A stretch of 33,108 nucleotides of DNA from an uncultured Winogradskyella sp. (GTDB taxonomy: Bacteria; Bacteroidota; Bacteroidia; Flavobacteriales; Flavobacteriaceae): assembly GCA_905480385.1 (NCBI GenBank), contig CAJQQC010000007.1, forward strand, positions 1 to 33,108, in the 5' to 3' direction. The notes under the pieces are model-generated. The model worked only from the letters and a program-made list of their open reading frames with translations. It made no database searches and had not been told where the DNA came from. Positions 1 through 11,000 of the stretch are shown piece by piece. The position numbers were made by a program, and so were the translations under genes. Position 1 is the first letter of the stretch; each line of letters begins with the position of its first letter.

Positions 1-849
1 CCACAGACTCGTGAGCACATCCTTTTAGGACGTCAGGTAGGTATTCCTCGCATCGTTGTATTCATGAACAAAGTGGATATGGTTGATGATGAAGAGTTAT
101 TAGAATTAGTAGAAATGGAAATAAGAGATTTATTATCATTCTATGAGTATGATGGTGATAATGGACCTGTAGTTGCTGGTTCTGCTTTAGGTGCACTTAA
201 TGGTGAACAAAAGTGGGTTGATACAGTAATGGAATTAATGGAAGCTGTTGATAGCTGGATTGAAGAGCCTGTTCGTGACATGGACAAGCCATTCTTAATG
301 CCTATCGAAGATGTATTCTCTATTACTGGTCGTGGTACTGTTGCAACTGGTCGTATTGAAACAGGTGTAGCTAACACTGGGGATCCTGTTGAGATTATCG
401 GTATGGGAGCTGAAAAATTAACTTCTACTATCACGGGTATCGAAATGTTCCGTCAAATATTAGATAGAGGTGAAGCTGGTGATAACGCTGGTATCTTATT
501 AAGAGGTATTGAGAAAACTCAAATCTCAAGAGGTATGGTAATCACTGCTCCTGGTTCTGTAACACCACACACTAAATTTAAAGCTGAGGTTTATATCCTT
601 AAGAAAGAAGAAGGTGGACGTCACACTCCATTCCACAACAACTACCGTCCACAGTTTTACGTACGTACAACTGACGTAACTGGAAACATTGCGCTTCCTA
701 GTGGAGTTGAAATGGTAATGCCTGGTGACAACTTAACTATAACAGTTGATTTGATTCAACCAATTGCAATGAACGTAGGTTTACGTTTCGCTATCCGTGA
801 AGGTGGTCGTACAGTTGGTGCAGGTCAGGTGACTGAAATTATAGACTAA
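1..849 (+). CDS. tuf: Elongation factor Tu, 3' part (5' end outside window)
   Basis: EF-Tu is the GTPase that carries aminoacyl-tRNA to the ribosomal A site. The frame is open from base 1 and reads [12 protein letters not shown], which is close to residue 114 of the usual protein. The 282 codons present therefore complete a protein of about 395 residues, the normal length. The G4 guanine-specificity motif NKVD follows near codon 23, then domain 2 ([13 protein letters not shown]) and domain 3 ([21 protein letters not shown], ending [11 protein letters not shown]). No defect is seen in the part present. The first in-frame ATG (64) is internal and is not the start. It is followed by a hairpin and tRNA-Trp, then secE, the usual order in Bacteroidota. 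Confidence 0.98.
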   Translation, partial: PQTREHILLGRQVGIPRIVVFMNKVDMVDDEELLELVEMEIRDLLSFYEYDGDNGPVVAGSALGALNGEQKWVDTVMELMEAVDSWIEEPVRDMDKPFLMPIEDVFSITGRGTVATGRIETGVANTGDPVEIIGMGAEKLTSTITGIEMFRQILDRGEAGDNAGILLRGIEKTQISRGMVITAPGSVTPHTKFKAEVYILKKEEGGRHTPFHNNYRPQFYVRTTDVTGNIALPSGVEMVMPGDNLTITVDLIQPIAMNVGLRFAIREGGRTVGAGQVTEIID

Positions 850-871
850 TTAACAAGATTAAATGTATATT

Positions 872-899
872 AAGGTATCCTGTTTTTTCGGGATACCTT
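872..899 (+). terminator. Hairpin after tuf (weak terminator or processing site)
   Basis: An inverted repeat AAGGTATCC...GGATACCTT gives a stem of 9-11 pairs with a T-rich loop. The 3' side is followed by GATTTATGTTT, not by a clean T run, and tRNA-Trp begins 12 bases later. It may be a leaky terminator or a site where the tuf mRNA is cut from the tRNA precursor. Confidence 0.55.
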
Positions 900-910
900 G
901 ATTTATGTTT

Positions 911-983
911 ACGGGTTTAGCTCAGTTGGTAGAGCACTGGTCTCCAAAACCAGGTGTCGGGAGTTCGAGTCTCTCAACCCGTG
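911..983 (+). tRNA. tRNA-Trp (anticodon CCA)
   Basis: The acceptor stem is ACGGGTT (911-917) paired with AACCCGT (976-982), with G983 as discriminator base. The anticodon stem CTGGT/ACCAG (937-941, 949-953) encloses a 7-base loop with anticodon CCA at 944-946. The T arm GGGAG-TTCGAGT-CTCTC is complete. The 3' CCA end is not encoded. The position between tuf and secE is typical of Bacteroidota. Confidence 0.97.
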
Positions 984-1042
984 CAAGCTAAGTATACCAA
1001 GACAAAATCATTAGATTTAGTCTCAAAAAATATAGAAATCAA

Positions 1043-1240
1043 ATGGCAGGAATAGTAACATACGTAAAAGAATCGTTCGAAGAGCTTAAAAATAATGTAA
1101 CATGGACACCTTGGTCAGAAGCACAAAGGTTAACTATAGTTGTAGCGGTTTTTTCCATATTATTTTCATTAGCTATTTGGGGAATAGATACAGTATTCAG
1201 TAGAGTTATCAAGGCTTATTTTGGTCTAATAGGAAATTAA
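1043..1240 (+). CDS. secE: Preprotein translocase subunit SecE
   Basis: SecE is the small essential subunit that clamps SecY in the inner-membrane protein-conducting channel. The 65-residue protein has the single-helix form of the family: an amphipathic N-terminal helix (YVKESFEELKNNVTWTPWSEAQR) with the conserved VTWT/W patch, then one transmembrane segment at about residues 30-52. The start at 1043 puts MAGIVTYVKES at the N-terminus, as in relatives. It lies 59 bases after tRNA-Trp and 19 bases before nusG, so it is probably co-transcribed with nusG. Confidence 0.95.
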   Translation: MAGIVTYVKESFEELKNNVTWTPWSEAQRLTIVVAVFSILFSLAIWGIDTVFSRVIKAYFGLIGN

Positions 1241-1259
1241 ACAACTATCAATTAATTAT

Positions 1260-1817
1260 ATGTCTGAAAAAAGCGTAAATAAAAAGTGGTATGTTGTTAG
1301 AGCTGTAAGTGGTCAAGAAAACAAAATCAAAACCTATATTGAGAATGAAATCTCTAGATTAGGTTTGGGTGATTATGTTGATCAAGTTTTAGTACCTACA
1401 GAAAAAGTAATACAAATTCGAAACGGGAAGAAAGTAAATAAAGAACGTACTTATTTTCCTGGTTATATTATGATACAAGCTAACCTGTCTGGTGAAGTTC
1501 CTCATATTATTAAATCAATTACAAATGTTATTGGTTTTTTAGGAGAAACAAAAGGAGGAGAGCCTGTACCATTAAGACAGTCAGAAGTTAACCGTATGTT
1601 AGGTAAAGTAGATGAGTTGGCCTTAGAGGCTGATTCAAATGTTGCGATTCCTTTTACAATTGGTGAGACTGTAAAAGTAATTGATGGACCATTCAACGGA
1701 TTTGATGGTACTATTGAGAAGATTAACGAAGAAAAGCGTAAGCTAGAAGTAATGGTTAAGATTTTTGGAAGAAAAACACCATTAGAGTTAAGCTATATGC
1801 AAGTAGACAAAGTATAA
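1260..1817 (+). CDS. nusG: Transcription termination/antitermination protein NusG
   Basis: NusG binds the clamp of RNA polymerase, suppresses pausing and links transcription to Rho or to the ribosome through S10. The 185-residue protein has an N-terminal NGN domain (KKWYVVRAVSGQENKIKTYIE at residues 9-29, PGYIMIQ near residue 68) and a C-terminal KOW domain beginning near residue 130 (IGETVKVIDGPFNGFDGTI), ending with SYMQVDKV. Length and layout are normal. It sits between secE and rplK. The 71-base gap to rplK is AT-rich and contains a weak hairpin (near 1849-1866); no terminator was seen. Confidence 0.97.
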   Translation: MSEKSVNKKWYVVRAVSGQENKIKTYIENEISRLGLGDYVDQVLVPTEKVIQIRNGKKVNKERTYFPGYIMIQANLSGEVPHIIKSITNVIGFLGETKGGEPVPLRQSEVNRMLGKVDELALEADSNVAIPFTIGETVKVIDGPFNGFDGTIEKINEEKRKLEVMVKIFGRKTPLELSYMQVDKV

Positions 1818-1888
1818 TAATTGTTACATTATATAGCGTTTGTTTTTAGGCTTCCAATTTAAAAACAGCGCACAATTTTAAATTTAAA

Positions 1889-2329
1889 ATGGCAAAAGAA
1901 CTAGACAAAGTAGTTAAATTACAAGTTCGGGGAGGTGCAGCGAATCCATCGCCACCGGTTGGACCCGCTTTAGGTGCCGCTGGAGTTAATATCATGGAGT
2001 TCTGTAAGCAGTTTAATGCTAGAACTCAAGATAAGCCAGGTAAAGTTTTACCTGTGGTAATCTCAGTTTACAAAGACAAATCATTTGAATTTGTAATCAA
2101 GACTCCACCAGCAGCAGTACAATTATTAGAAGCGGCCAAAGTAAAGAAGGGATCAGGAGAACCAAACCGACGTAAAGTAGCAAAAGTGACTTGGGATCAA
2201 GTTAAGACTATTGCAGAAGACAAGATGGTAGACCTAAATGCGTTCACGGTTGAATCAGCTATGAAAATGGTAGCAGGCACAGCCAGATCGATGGGAATCA
2301 CTGTTAAAGGAGGAGAAGCTCCAAACTAA
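1889..2329 (+). CDS. rplK: 50S ribosomal protein L11
   Basis: L11 forms the base of the GTPase-associated stalk with 23S rRNA and contacts elongation factors; it is also needed for RelA stringent-response signalling. The 146 residues show the N-terminal domain ([35 protein letters not shown]), including the proline-rich loop targeted by thiopeptides, and the C-terminal rRNA-binding domain ending [11 protein letters not shown]. Length is standard. The start ATG at 1889 gives [12 protein letters not shown]. rplA starts 10 bases after the stop, so the two are co-transcribed as in other bacteria. Confidence 0.97.
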   Translation: MAKELDKVVKLQVRGGAANPSPPVGPALGAAGVNIMEFCKQFNARTQDKPGKVLPVVISVYKDKSFEFVIKTPPAAVQLLEAAKVKKGSGEPNRRKVAKVTWDQVKTIAEDKMVDLNAFTVESAMKMVAGTARSMGITVKGGEAPN

Positions 2330-2339
2330 AATTTTTGAA

Positions 2340-3029
2340 ATGGCAAGATTAACAAAAAAGCAAAAAGAAGCTAGAGCTAAAGTAGATAAGAATAAACTTT
2401 ACTCAGTAGAAGAAGCTTCAGCTTTACTAAAAGAAATCACATACACAAAATTTGATGCCTCAGTAGATTTAGCCGTAAGATTAGGCGTAGATCCACGTAA
2501 AGCAAATCAAATGGTACGTGGTGTAGTTTCATTACCACACGGTACAGGTAAAGACATGAAGGTTCTTGCATTAGTAACACCAGACAAAGAAGAAGAAGCT
2601 AAAGCAGCTGGCGCTGATTATGTTGGGTTAGACGAATACTTACAAAAAATAAAAGATGGTTGGACAGATGTTGACGTTATCGTTACTATGCCTAGCATCA
2701 TGGGTAAGTTAGGACCATTAGGTAGAGTATTAGGACCAAGAGGCCTTATGCCAAACCCTAAGACAGGAACAGTGACTATGGACGTAGCTAAAGCAGTTAC
2801 TGAAGTAAAAGCTGGTAAGATAGATTTTAAAGTAGACAAAACAGGAATTGTTCACGCTCCAATAGGTAAAGCATCATTTAGTGCTGATAAACTAGTTGGA
2901 AATGCAAACGAGTTATTGACAACTTTAATGAAGTTAAAACCAACTGCATCAAAAGGTGTATATGTGAAAAGCATTTTTATGTCTAGCACAATGAGCCCAA
3001 GTATTGCAATTGATACAAAAATCGGATAG
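2340..3029 (+). CDS. rplA: 50S ribosomal protein L1
   Basis: L1 forms the mobile stalk that helps release deacylated tRNA from the E site and, in E. coli, represses translation of the L11-L1 message. The 229-residue protein has the normal two-domain arrangement: domain I at both ends, and an inserted domain II with [30 protein letters not shown], the signature region of the family. The C-terminus is [21 protein letters not shown]. The gap to rplJ is only 19 bases, with no E. coli-like L10 leader. Confidence 0.97.
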   Translation: MARLTKKQKEARAKVDKNKLYSVEEASALLKEITYTKFDASVDLAVRLGVDPRKANQMVRGVVSLPHGTGKDMKVLALVTPDKEEEAKAAGADYVGLDEYLQKIKDGWTDVDVIVTMPSIMGKLGPLGRVLGPRGLMPNPKTGTVTMDVAKAVTEVKAGKIDFKVDKTGIVHAPIGKASFSADKLVGNANELLTTLMKLKPTASKGVYVKSIFMSSTMSPSIAIDTKIG

Positions 3030-3048
3030 TAGTTAAACTTAGAATATT

Positions 3049-3570
3049 ATGACAAGAGAAGAAAAATCGGTAGTAATTGAAGAGTTAACTGCACAATTAG
3101 CAGATAATACAAATATCTATTTAACAGATATCTCTGGATTAAATGCTGTTGATACTTCAAACCTACGTCGCGCTTGCTTTAAAGCAAACGTAAGACTAGC
3201 AGTTGTAAAGAATACATTATTAGAAAAGGCAATGGAAGCTTCAGACAAAGAGTTTGGAGATTTACCTGCGACTTTAAAAGGTAACACCTCGGTAATGTAC
3301 TCCGAAACTGGTAACGGACCTGCAAAAGTAATTAAAGCTTTTCGTAAGAAATCAGAGAAACCTTTATTAAAAGGAGCTTTCATCGAAGAGTCTATTTACA
3401 TAGGGGACGACCAATTAGATGCCTTAGTAGATATCAAGTCTAGAGAAGAGTTGATTGGAGAAGTAATAGGATTATTACAATCACCTGCTAAGAATGTTAT
3501 TTCAGCACTTAAATCTAGTGGTGGAGCATTAGCTGGTATCTTAAAAACGTTATCTGAAAAAGAAGGATAA
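3049..3570 (+). CDS. rplJ: 50S ribosomal protein L10
   Basis: L10 anchors L7/L12 dimers on the ribosome. The protein has 173 residues: an N-terminal rRNA-binding globular domain (MTREEKSVVIEELTAQLADNT, then RRACFKANVRLAVVKNTLLEKAM) and a C-terminal helix (PAKNVISALKSSGGALAGILKTL) that binds L7/L12. It lies directly upstream of rplL, separated by 59 AT-rich bases. No long leader is present upstream, so the L10-dependent control of E. coli is unlikely to exist in the same form. Confidence 0.96.
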   Translation: MTREEKSVVIEELTAQLADNTNIYLTDISGLNAVDTSNLRRACFKANVRLAVVKNTLLEKAMEASDKEFGDLPATLKGNTSVMYSETGNGPAKVIKAFRKKSEKPLLKGAFIEESIYIGDDQLDALVDIKSREELIGEVIGLLQSPAKNVISALKSSGGALAGILKTLSEKEG

Positions 3571-3629
3571 CAAAACGCATACGCACTTAAAAATTAAAAT
3601 AAAAACACATACATTAAAACGATAGAAAA

Positions 3630-4007
3630 ATGGCAGATTTAAAAGATTTCGCAGAACAATTAGTTAATTTAACTGTAAAAGAGGTTAATGAATTAGCTGA
3701 TATTTTAAAAGAAGAATACGGTATTGAGCCTGCTGCTGCTGCAGTAGCTGTTGCTGCTGGTGGCGGAGCTGCTGGTGGAGACGCTGCAGAAGAGCAAACA
3801 GAGTTTGACGTAATCCTTAAAGCAGCTGGTGGTTCTAAACTAGCAGTTGTAAAATTAGTTAAGGAATTAACTGGTTTAGGATTAAAAGACGCTAAAGGTT
3901 TAGTTGATGATGCACCAAGTGCAATCAAAGAAGGCGTTACTAAAGATGAAGCTGAAGCATTAAAAGCGTCTTTAGAAGAAGCTGGAGCTGAGGTTGAGCT
4001 TAAGTAA
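3630..4007 (+). CDS. rplL: 50S ribosomal protein L7/L12
   Basis: L7/L12 is the multi-copy stalk protein that recruits translational GTPases. The 125 residues comprise an N-terminal dimerisation domain ([34 protein letters not shown]), an alanine/glycine-rich hinge at about residues 35-52, and a C-terminal domain with [32 protein letters not shown], where factors bind. The C-terminus [10 protein letters not shown] is canonical. A strong hairpin follows 24 bases after the stop and precedes rpoB. Confidence 0.97.
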   Translation: MADLKDFAEQLVNLTVKEVNELADILKEEYGIEPAAAAVAVAAGGGAAGGDAAEEQTEFDVILKAAGGSKLAVVKLVKELTGLGLKDAKGLVDDAPSAIKEGVTKDEAEALKASLEEAGAEVELK

Positions 4008-4031
4008 GCTCGGTTAATACCTACAATACAA

Positions 4032-4075
4032 GGTTTAGGTTTATCCCGTAAAAATTACGGGATAATGCCTAGACC
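4032..4075 (+). promoter_or_regulatory. Strong hairpin between rplL and rpoB (candidate attenuator/processing site)
   Basis: The inner stem is TTATCCCGTA (4041-4050) paired with TACGGGATAA (4056-4065), 10 perfect pairs with a 5-base loop. The stem continues outward, past one bulged T (4066), with GGTTTAGGT (4032-4040) against GCCTAGACC (4067-4075), giving about 19 pairs. It is followed by ATTTTGTGTATA, a poor T tract. E. coli has an attenuator and an RNase III site in the same gap; equivalence here is inference. Confidence 0.7.
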
Positions 4076-4140
4076 ATTTTGTGTATATAAATATTATGTA
4101 CACTACATTATATTATTTTTAATCAAAAACGCGTTCATCG

Positions 4141-7100
4141 ATGTTAGCAAAAAAAGCTGAAAGATTAAATTTCTCCTCGATTGTAAACAGAACTGAGTAT
4201 CCAGATTTTCTGGATATTCAGATAAAATCCTTCCAGGATTTTTTCCAATTAGAGACAAAATCTGATCAAAGAGGTACAGAAGGTTTATACAACACCTTCA
4301 TGGAAAACTTTCCAATTACCGACACAAGAAATCAATTCGTATTAGAATTCTTGGACTATTTTATTGATCCACCAAGATATTCAATCGAAGAATGTATAGA
4401 AAGAGGACTAACATACAGTGTGCCATTAAAAGCACGTTTGAAATTGTATTGTACAGATCCTGAACACGAGGACTTCGAGACTATTGTTCAAGATGTATAC
4501 CTAGGAACAATTCCTTACATGACACCAAGCGGTACATTCTGTATTAATGGAGCAGAACGAGTTGTTGTGTCTCAGTTACACAGGTCGCCAGGTGTATTCT
4601 TTAGCCAGTCGTTCCATGCCAACGGTACAAAATTATATTCTGCAAGAGTAATTCCTTTCAAAGGATCTTGGATAGAATTTGCTACAGACATCAACCAAGT
4701 GATGTACGCATATATTGACAGAAAGAAAAAGCTTCCTGTTACAACATTATTCAGAGCTATTGGTTTCGAGAGGGATAAGGATATTTTAGAAATATTTGAT
4801 CTTGCAGAAGAAGTAAAGGTTTCTAAATCTGGATTAAAGAAAGTTATCGGTCGTAAACTTGCCGCACGTGTACTTAATACATGGCATGAAGATTTCGTAG
4901 ATGAAGATACTGGAGAAGTAGTATCTATTGAGCGTAACGAAATTGTTTTAGATCGTGACACAATTATAGACAAAGAAAATATTGAAGAAATCCTTGAAGC
5001 TGGTGTAAAAACGATTCTTTTACATAAAGAAAGTGGTCAACAAGGAGATTACGCAATTATTCATAATACATTACAGAAAGATCCAACAAACTCCGAAAAA
5101 GAAGCTGTTGAACACATCTACCGTCAATTACGTAACGCTGAGCCGCCAGATGAGGAAACAGCACGTGGTATTATTGATAAATTATTCTTTTCTGACCAAC
5201 GTTACTCTTTAGGTGAGGTAGGTCGTTACAGAATGAACAAAAAACTACAGTTAGATATTGGTATGGATAAGCAAGTGCTTACTAAAATTGATATCATAAC
5301 AATTATAAAATATTTAATTGAGCTAATTAACTCTAAAGCAGAGATTGATGATATCGATCACTTATCTAACCGTCGTGTACGAACAGTAGGTGAGCAGTTA
5401 TCTTCACAATTTGGTGTAGGTTTAGCACGTATGGCACGTACTATTCGTGAACGTATGAACGTTCGTGATAATGAGGTTTTCACACCAATTGATTTAATTA
5501 ATGCGAAGACATTATCTTCAGTCATTAATTCATTTTTTGGTACAAATCAACTATCACAGTTTATGGATCAAACCAATCCATTAGCTGAGATTACACACAA
5601 ACGTCGTCTATCGGCTTTGGGACCTGGGGGTTTATCTAGAGAAAGAGCTGGATTTGAGGTTCGTGATGTTCACTATACACATTACGGACGTTTGTGTCCT
5701 ATTGAAACACCAGAAGGACCAAACATTGGTCTTATTTCTTCTTTATCTTGTTTTGCAAAAGTGAATTCTATGGGATTCATAGAAACTCCATATCGTAAAG
5801 TAGAAAAAGGTGTTGTAGATATAAAAAATGCACCAACATATCTAAGTGCCGAAGAGGAAGAAGATATGTTAATTGCACAAGCTACTATTGAAGTCGATGC
5901 TAAAGGAAAAATACTTCCAGAGAAAATTATATCTCGTCAAGAAGGTGATTTCCCTGTAATTGAGCCTTCTAACGTAAACTATACAGATGTAGCACCAAAC
6001 CAAATTGCATCGATTTCAGCATCGTTAATTCCATTCTTGGAACATGATGATGCCAACCGTGCACTGATGGGGTCAAACATGATGCGTCAGGCCGTTCCAT
6101 TATTACGTCCTGAAGCGCCAATCGTTGGTACTGGTTTAGAGCGTCAAGTAGCTTCAGATTCTAGAGTATTAATCAATGCTGAAGGTGCTGGTAATGTAGA
6201 GTATGTAGATGCCGAAAAAATAACAATAAAGTATGAGCGTACTAAAGAAGAAGGTATGGTAAGCTTTGATAGCGATACCAAAACTTATCCTTTAGTGAAG
6301 TTCAGAAAAACCAATCAAGGTACGTCTATTAACTTAAAACCTATCGTTCAGAAAGGTGATAAAGTTGAAAAAGGACAAGTACTTTGTGAAGGTTATGCTA
6401 CTCAAAAAGGAGAGCTTGCTCTTGGTCGTAATATGAAAGTGGCATTCATGCCATGGAAAGGTTACAACTTTGAGGATGCGATTGTAATTTCTGAAAAAGT
6501 AGTTCGTGAAGATGTATTCACATCTATACACATCGATGAATATTCTTTAGAGGTTAGAGATACAAAATTAGGTAACGAGGAGTTAACTAATGATATCCCT
6601 AACGTATCTGAAGAAGCAACAAAAGACTTGGATGAAAATGGTATGATTCGCGTTGGTGCAGAAATCAAACCAGGAGATATTTTAATTGGTAAGATTACAC
6701 CAAAAGGTGAGTCTGATCCAACTCCAGAAGAAAAGTTATTACGTGCTATATTCGGTGATAAAGCAGGAGATGTAAAAGATGCTTCTTTAAAAGCTTCACC
6801 TTCATTAAACGGTGTTGTAATTAATAAGAAGTTATTTGCAAGAGCAATAAAAGATAAGCGTAAAAGAGCACAAGACAAAGAGGATATCGTAAAGTTAGAA
6901 GATGCTTACGATAACCGTTTTGATGATCTTAAAACCGTTTTGGTTGAGAAGTTATTTGCTATAGTAAACGGTAAAACAGCTCAAGGTATATACAACGACT
7001 TAGGTGAAGAAATTATACCTAAAGGAAAGAAGTATACCTTAAAGATGTTAAACGCAGTTGATGATTATGCACACTTAACTTCTGGAAGATGGACAACTGA

Positions 7101-7953
7101 TGATGCTACAAATGAAATGGTAGCAGATTTAATCCACAACTATAAGATTAAGGAAAATGACCTTCAAGGATCATTACGTCGTGAGAAATTTACAATTTCT
7201 GTAGGTGACGAGTTGCCTGCAGGTATTATCAAATTAGCTAAAGTTTACATTGCTAAAAAACGTAAACTTAAAGTTGGTGATAAGATGGCAGGTCGTCACG
7301 GTAATAAAGGTATTGTTGCACGTATCGTTCGTCAAGAGGATATGCCATTCTTAGAAGATGGAACTCCTGTAGATATCGTATTAAACCCACTTGGTGTACC
7401 ATCTCGTATGAACATCGGTCAGATTTACGAAACTGTTCTAGGTTGGGCAGGTCAAAAATTAGGAAGAACATATGCGACACCTATTTTTGATGGAGCTACT
7501 TTAGAACAAATCAACGGATTTACTGATGAGGCTGGTGTACCACGTTTTGGTCATACACACTTATATGATGGTGGAACAGGTGATCGTTTCGATCAAGCAG
7601 CAACAGTTGGTGTTATCTATATGATTAAGTTAGGTCACATGATTGATGATAAGATGCACGCACGTTCAATTGGACCATACTCATTAATTACACAACAACC
7701 ATTAGGCGGTAAAGCACAATTTGGTGGTCAACGTTTTGGTGAGATGGAAGTATGGGCACTTGAGGCATATGGCGCATCAAGTACATTACGTGAAATCTTA
7801 ACTGTAAAATCAGATGACGTAATTGGAAGAGCAAAAACTTACGAAGCAATCGTAAAAGGTGAGCCAATGCCAGAACCAGGACTACCTGAATCTTTTAACG
7901 TACTTATGCACGAATTGAAAGGGTTAGGATTAGATATTAGATTAGAAGAGTAA
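4141..7953 (+). CDS. rpoB: DNA-directed RNA polymerase subunit beta
   Basis: This is the beta subunit of RNA polymerase, forming one pincer and part of the catalytic centre. It has 1270 residues, the usual size in Bacteroidota. The rifampicin region near residues 465-500 reads [30 protein letters not shown], matching the wild-type consensus at the common resistance positions. It is followed by [17 protein letters not shown], and near the C-terminus by [18 protein letters not shown] and [28 protein letters not shown]. No frameshift is seen. It is followed by rpoC after 64 bases that fold into a long hairpin. Confidence 0.98.
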   Translation: MLAKKAERLNFSSIVNRTEYPDFLDIQIKSFQDFFQLETKSDQRGTEGLYNTFMENFPITDTRNQFVLEFLDYFIDPPRYSIEECIERGLTYSVPLKARLKLYCTDPEHEDFETIVQDVYLGTIPYMTPSGTFCINGAERVVVSQLHRSPGVFFSQSFHANGTKLYSARVIPFKGSWIEFATDINQVMYAYIDRKKKLPVTTLFRAIGFERDKDILEIFDLAEEVKVSKSGLKKVIGRKLAARVLNTWHEDFVDEDTGEVVSIERNEIVLDRDTIIDKENIEEILEAGVKTILLHKESGQQGDYAIIHNTLQKDPTNSEKEAVEHIYRQLRNAEPPDEETARGIIDKLFFSDQRYSLGEVGRYRMNKKLQLDIGMDKQVLTKIDIITIIKYLIELINSKAEIDDIDHLSNRRVRTVGEQLSSQFGVGLARMARTIRERMNVRDNEVFTPIDLINAKTLSSVINSFFGTNQLSQFMDQTNPLAEITHKRRLSALGPGGLSRERAGFEVRDVHYTHYGRLCPIETPEGPNIGLISSLSCFAKVNSMGFIETPYRKVEKGVVDIKNAPTYLSAEEEEDMLIAQATIEVDAKGKILPEKIISRQEGDFPVIEPSNVNYTDVAPNQIASISASLIPFLEHDDANRALMGSNMMRQAVPLLRPEAPIVGTGLERQVASDSRVLINAEGAGNVEYVDAEKITIKYERTKEEGMVSFDSDTKTYPLVKFRKTNQGTSINLKPIVQKGDKVEKGQVLCEGYATQKGELALGRNMKVAFMPWKGYNFEDAIVISEKVVREDVFTSIHIDEYSLEVRDTKLGNEELTNDIPNVSEEATKDLDENGMIRVGAEIKPGDILIGKITPKGESDPTPEEKLLRAIFGDKAGDVKDASLKASPSLNGVVINKKLFARAIKDKRKRAQDKEDIVKLEDAYDNRFDDLKTVLVEKLFAIVNGKTAQGIYNDLGEEIIPKGKKYTLKMLNAVDDYAHLTSGRWTTDDATNEMVADLIHNYKIKENDLQGSLRREKFTISVGDELPAGIIKLAKVYIAKKRKLKVGDKMAGRHGNKGIVARIVRQEDMPFLEDGTPVDIVLNPLGVPSRMNIGQIYETVLGWAGQKLGRTYATPIFDGATLEQINGFTDEAGVPRFGHTHLYDGGTGDRFDQAATVGVIYMIKLGHMIDDKMHARSIGPYSLITQQPLGGKAQFGGQRFGEMEVWALEAYGASSTLREILTVKSDDVIGRAKTYEAIVKGEPMPEPGLPESFNVLMHELKGLGLDIRLEE

Positions 7954-7960
7954 AACTTAG

Positions 7961-8000
7961 GTGCAGGTTTTCAGTCTTTTTTAAGACTTAAATCCTGTGC
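7961..8000 (+). promoter_or_regulatory. 40-base hairpin in the rpoB-rpoC gap
   Basis: AGTCTT (7973-7978) and AAGACT (7983-7988) form the upper stem around a TTTT loop. After one mismatch the stem continues with TTT/AAA and, after a second mismatch, with the seven-base arms 7961-7967 and 7994-8000 (including two G-U pairs). No T tract follows, so it is not a terminator. It may be an mRNA processing or stability element. Confidence 0.6.
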
Positions 8001-8017
8001 TGAATACCATAAATAAA

Positions 8018-11000
8018 ATGGCAAAAAGACAAGATAAGAATACAGTACAGAAATTCAACAAAATTTCTATTGGTTTGGCATCACCAGAGTCTGTTTTAGC
8101 AGCATCTCGTGGAGAGGTATTAAAGCCAGAAACTATTAATTATCGAACACACAAACCTGAACGTGATGGTTTGTTTTGCGAGCGTATTTTCGGTCCTGTA
8201 AAGGATTTTGAATGTGCTTGTGGTAAATATAAAAGAATACGCTACAAAGGTATTGTTTGTGACCGTTGTGGTGTAGAAGTAACAGAAAAGAAAGTACGTA
8301 GAGATCGTGTAGGACACATCAACTTAGTTGTGCCTGTAGCTCACATTTGGTACTTTCGTTCGTTACCAAATAAAATAGGATATTTATTAGGATTACCTTC
8401 TAAGAAATTAGACATGATTATTTACTACGAAAGATACGTAGTAATACAGCCAGGTATCGCAATGAATGCAGAAGGAGAACCATTACAAAAAATGGATTTC
8501 TTAACTGAGGAAGAGTATCTAAATATTTTAGAGTCAATTCCACAAGAGAATCAGTATTTAGACGATACAGACCCTAATAAATTCATCGCTAAAATGGGTG
8601 CTGAATGTTTAATAGATATTTTAGCACGTATTGATTTAGACCAGTTATCTTATGACTTACGTCACAATGCAAATAACGAAACGTCTAAGCAACGAAAAAC
8701 AGAAGCTTTAAAGCGTCTTCAAGTTGTTGAAGCTTTTAGAGATTCTAACTTAAACAGAGAAAACAGACCAGAATGGATGATCATGAAGGCTGTACCTGTA
8801 ATCCCACCAGAATTAAGACCTTTAGTGCCTTTAGATGGTGGTCGTTTTGCAACTTCAGATTTAAATGATTTATACCGTCGTGTAATTATCCGTAACAACC
8901 GTCTTAAGAGATTGGTTGAGATAAAAGCACCAGAAGTAATTTTACGTAATGAGAAGCGTATGCTTCAAGAATCTGTAGATTCGTTATTTGATAACACACG
9001 TAAATCATCTGCGGTTAAAACAGATTCTAACAGACCATTAAAATCATTATCAGATTCACTTAAAGGTAAGCAAGGACGTTTCCGTCAAAACTTACTTGGT
9101 AAGCGTGTTGATTATTCTGCACGTTCTGTAATTGTTGTTGGACCAGAATTAAAATTATTCGAGTGTGGATTGCCAAAGAATATGGCAGCAGAACTTTATA
9201 AGCCTTTTATTATCAGAAAACTGATAGAAAGAGGAATAGTAAAAACTGTAAAATCTGCAAAGAAAATTATAGATAGAAAAGAGCCTGTAGTTTGGGATAT
9301 TTTAGAGAATGTTTTAAAAGGACATCCAGTTCTTTTAAACCGTGCGCCTACGCTTCACCGTTTAGGTATCCAAGCGTTCCAACCTAAGCTTATCGAAGGT
9401 AAAGCGATTCAGTTACACCCATTAGTGTGTACTGCATTTAACGCCGATTTTGATGGTGACCAGATGGCGGTACATTTACCATTAGGACCAGAAGCAATAT
9501 TAGAAGCACAGTTACTAATGCTTGCGTCTCATAATATTCTGAATCCTGCAAATGGTGCTCCAGTAACAGTACCTTCTCAGGATATGGTACTTGGGTTATA
9601 CTACATGACTAAGTTAAGAAAGTCAACTAAAGAAGTACCAATTAAAGGTGAAGGTTTAACTTTCTATTCTCCAGAAGAAGTAACAATAGCTTACAATGAA
9701 AAGAAAGTTGATTTGAATGCTGGTATAAAAGTGCGAACTGTTGACTTTAACGAAGAAGGAGAATTAACTAAGCAAATTATTGAAACAACTGTAGGACGTG
9801 TACTTTTCAACGAAAAAGTTCCTGAAGCAGCTGGTTATATCAACGAAGTATTAACTAAAAAGTCTTTAAGAGATATCATTCATGGTATTTTAAAGAAAAC
9901 TAGTGTGCCAGAAACCGCTGCATTCCTTGATGAAATTAAAACTCAAGGCTATAAGTTTGCATTCCAAGGTGGATTATCATTCTCTTTAGGAGATATTATT
10001 ATTCCACAGGAAAAGCACACGATGATTGCTGCTGCTAATAAGCAAGTAGACGGTATTATGGGTAACTATAATATGGGTCTTATTACCAATAACGAACGTT
10101 ATAACCAAGTTATTGATATTTGGACATCTACTAATGCAGAATTAACAGAGTTATCTATGAAGCGTATCCGTGAGGATCAGCAAGGATTTAACTCTGTATT
10201 TATGATGCTAGATTCTGGAGCTCGTGGATCTAAAGAACAGATTCGTCAGTTAACCGGTATGCGTGGATTAATGGCAAAACCAAAAAAATCTACTTCAGGA
10301 GGTGGTTCAATTATTGAAAATCCAATTCTTTCTAACTTTAAAGAAGGGCTTTCAATTTTAGAATACTTTATCTCTACTCACGGTGCACGTAAAGGACTTG
10401 CAGATACGGCTCTTAAAACTGCCGATGCAGGTTATTTAACGCGTCGTTTAGTAGACGTATCTCAAGACGTAATTGTTTATCAAGAAGATTGTGGTACGTT
10501 AAGAGGAATAGAAGTTTCTGCATTGAAGAAGAATGAAGAAGTTGTTGAGAAACTTGAAGCTAGAATCGTAGGTCGAACGTCTGTAAATGATGTATACAAT
10601 CCACTAACCGAAGAATTATTGGTTGAAGCTGGTGCACATATCGATGATGTTATTGCTAAGAGAATAGGTGATTCACCAGTAGAATCTATTGAAGCACGTT
10701 CGCCATTAACATGTGAAGCTAAAAAAGGTATCTGTGTTAAGTGTTACGGTCGTAACTTGGCTACTGGTAAAATGGTTCAACGAGGAGAAGCTGTTGGTGT
10801 AGTAGCCGCACAATCAATTGGTGAGCCAGGTACACAGTTAACACTACGTACATTCCACGTAGGAGGTATTGCAGGTAACATTTCTGAAGAGAATAAGTTA
10901 ATTGCTAAGTTCGATGGTGTAGCAGAAATAGAAGATTTAAAAACTGTAAAAAGTAAAGATAGTGAAGGTAAAGAAGTAGATGTAGTTATATCTCGTACTT

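Noticed and set aside
3735..3790. Low-complexity GCTGCTGC stretch in rplL
   Set aside because: This is the alanine/glycine hinge of L7/L12.
5536..5650. Possible rifampicin-resistance changes in rpoB
   Set aside because: The region matches wild type at the usual resistance positions.
7997..8017. In-frame GTG start adding seven residues to RpoC
   Set aside because: It lies in the 3' arm of the intergenic hairpin, and the ATG at 8018 gives the N-terminus seen in relatives.
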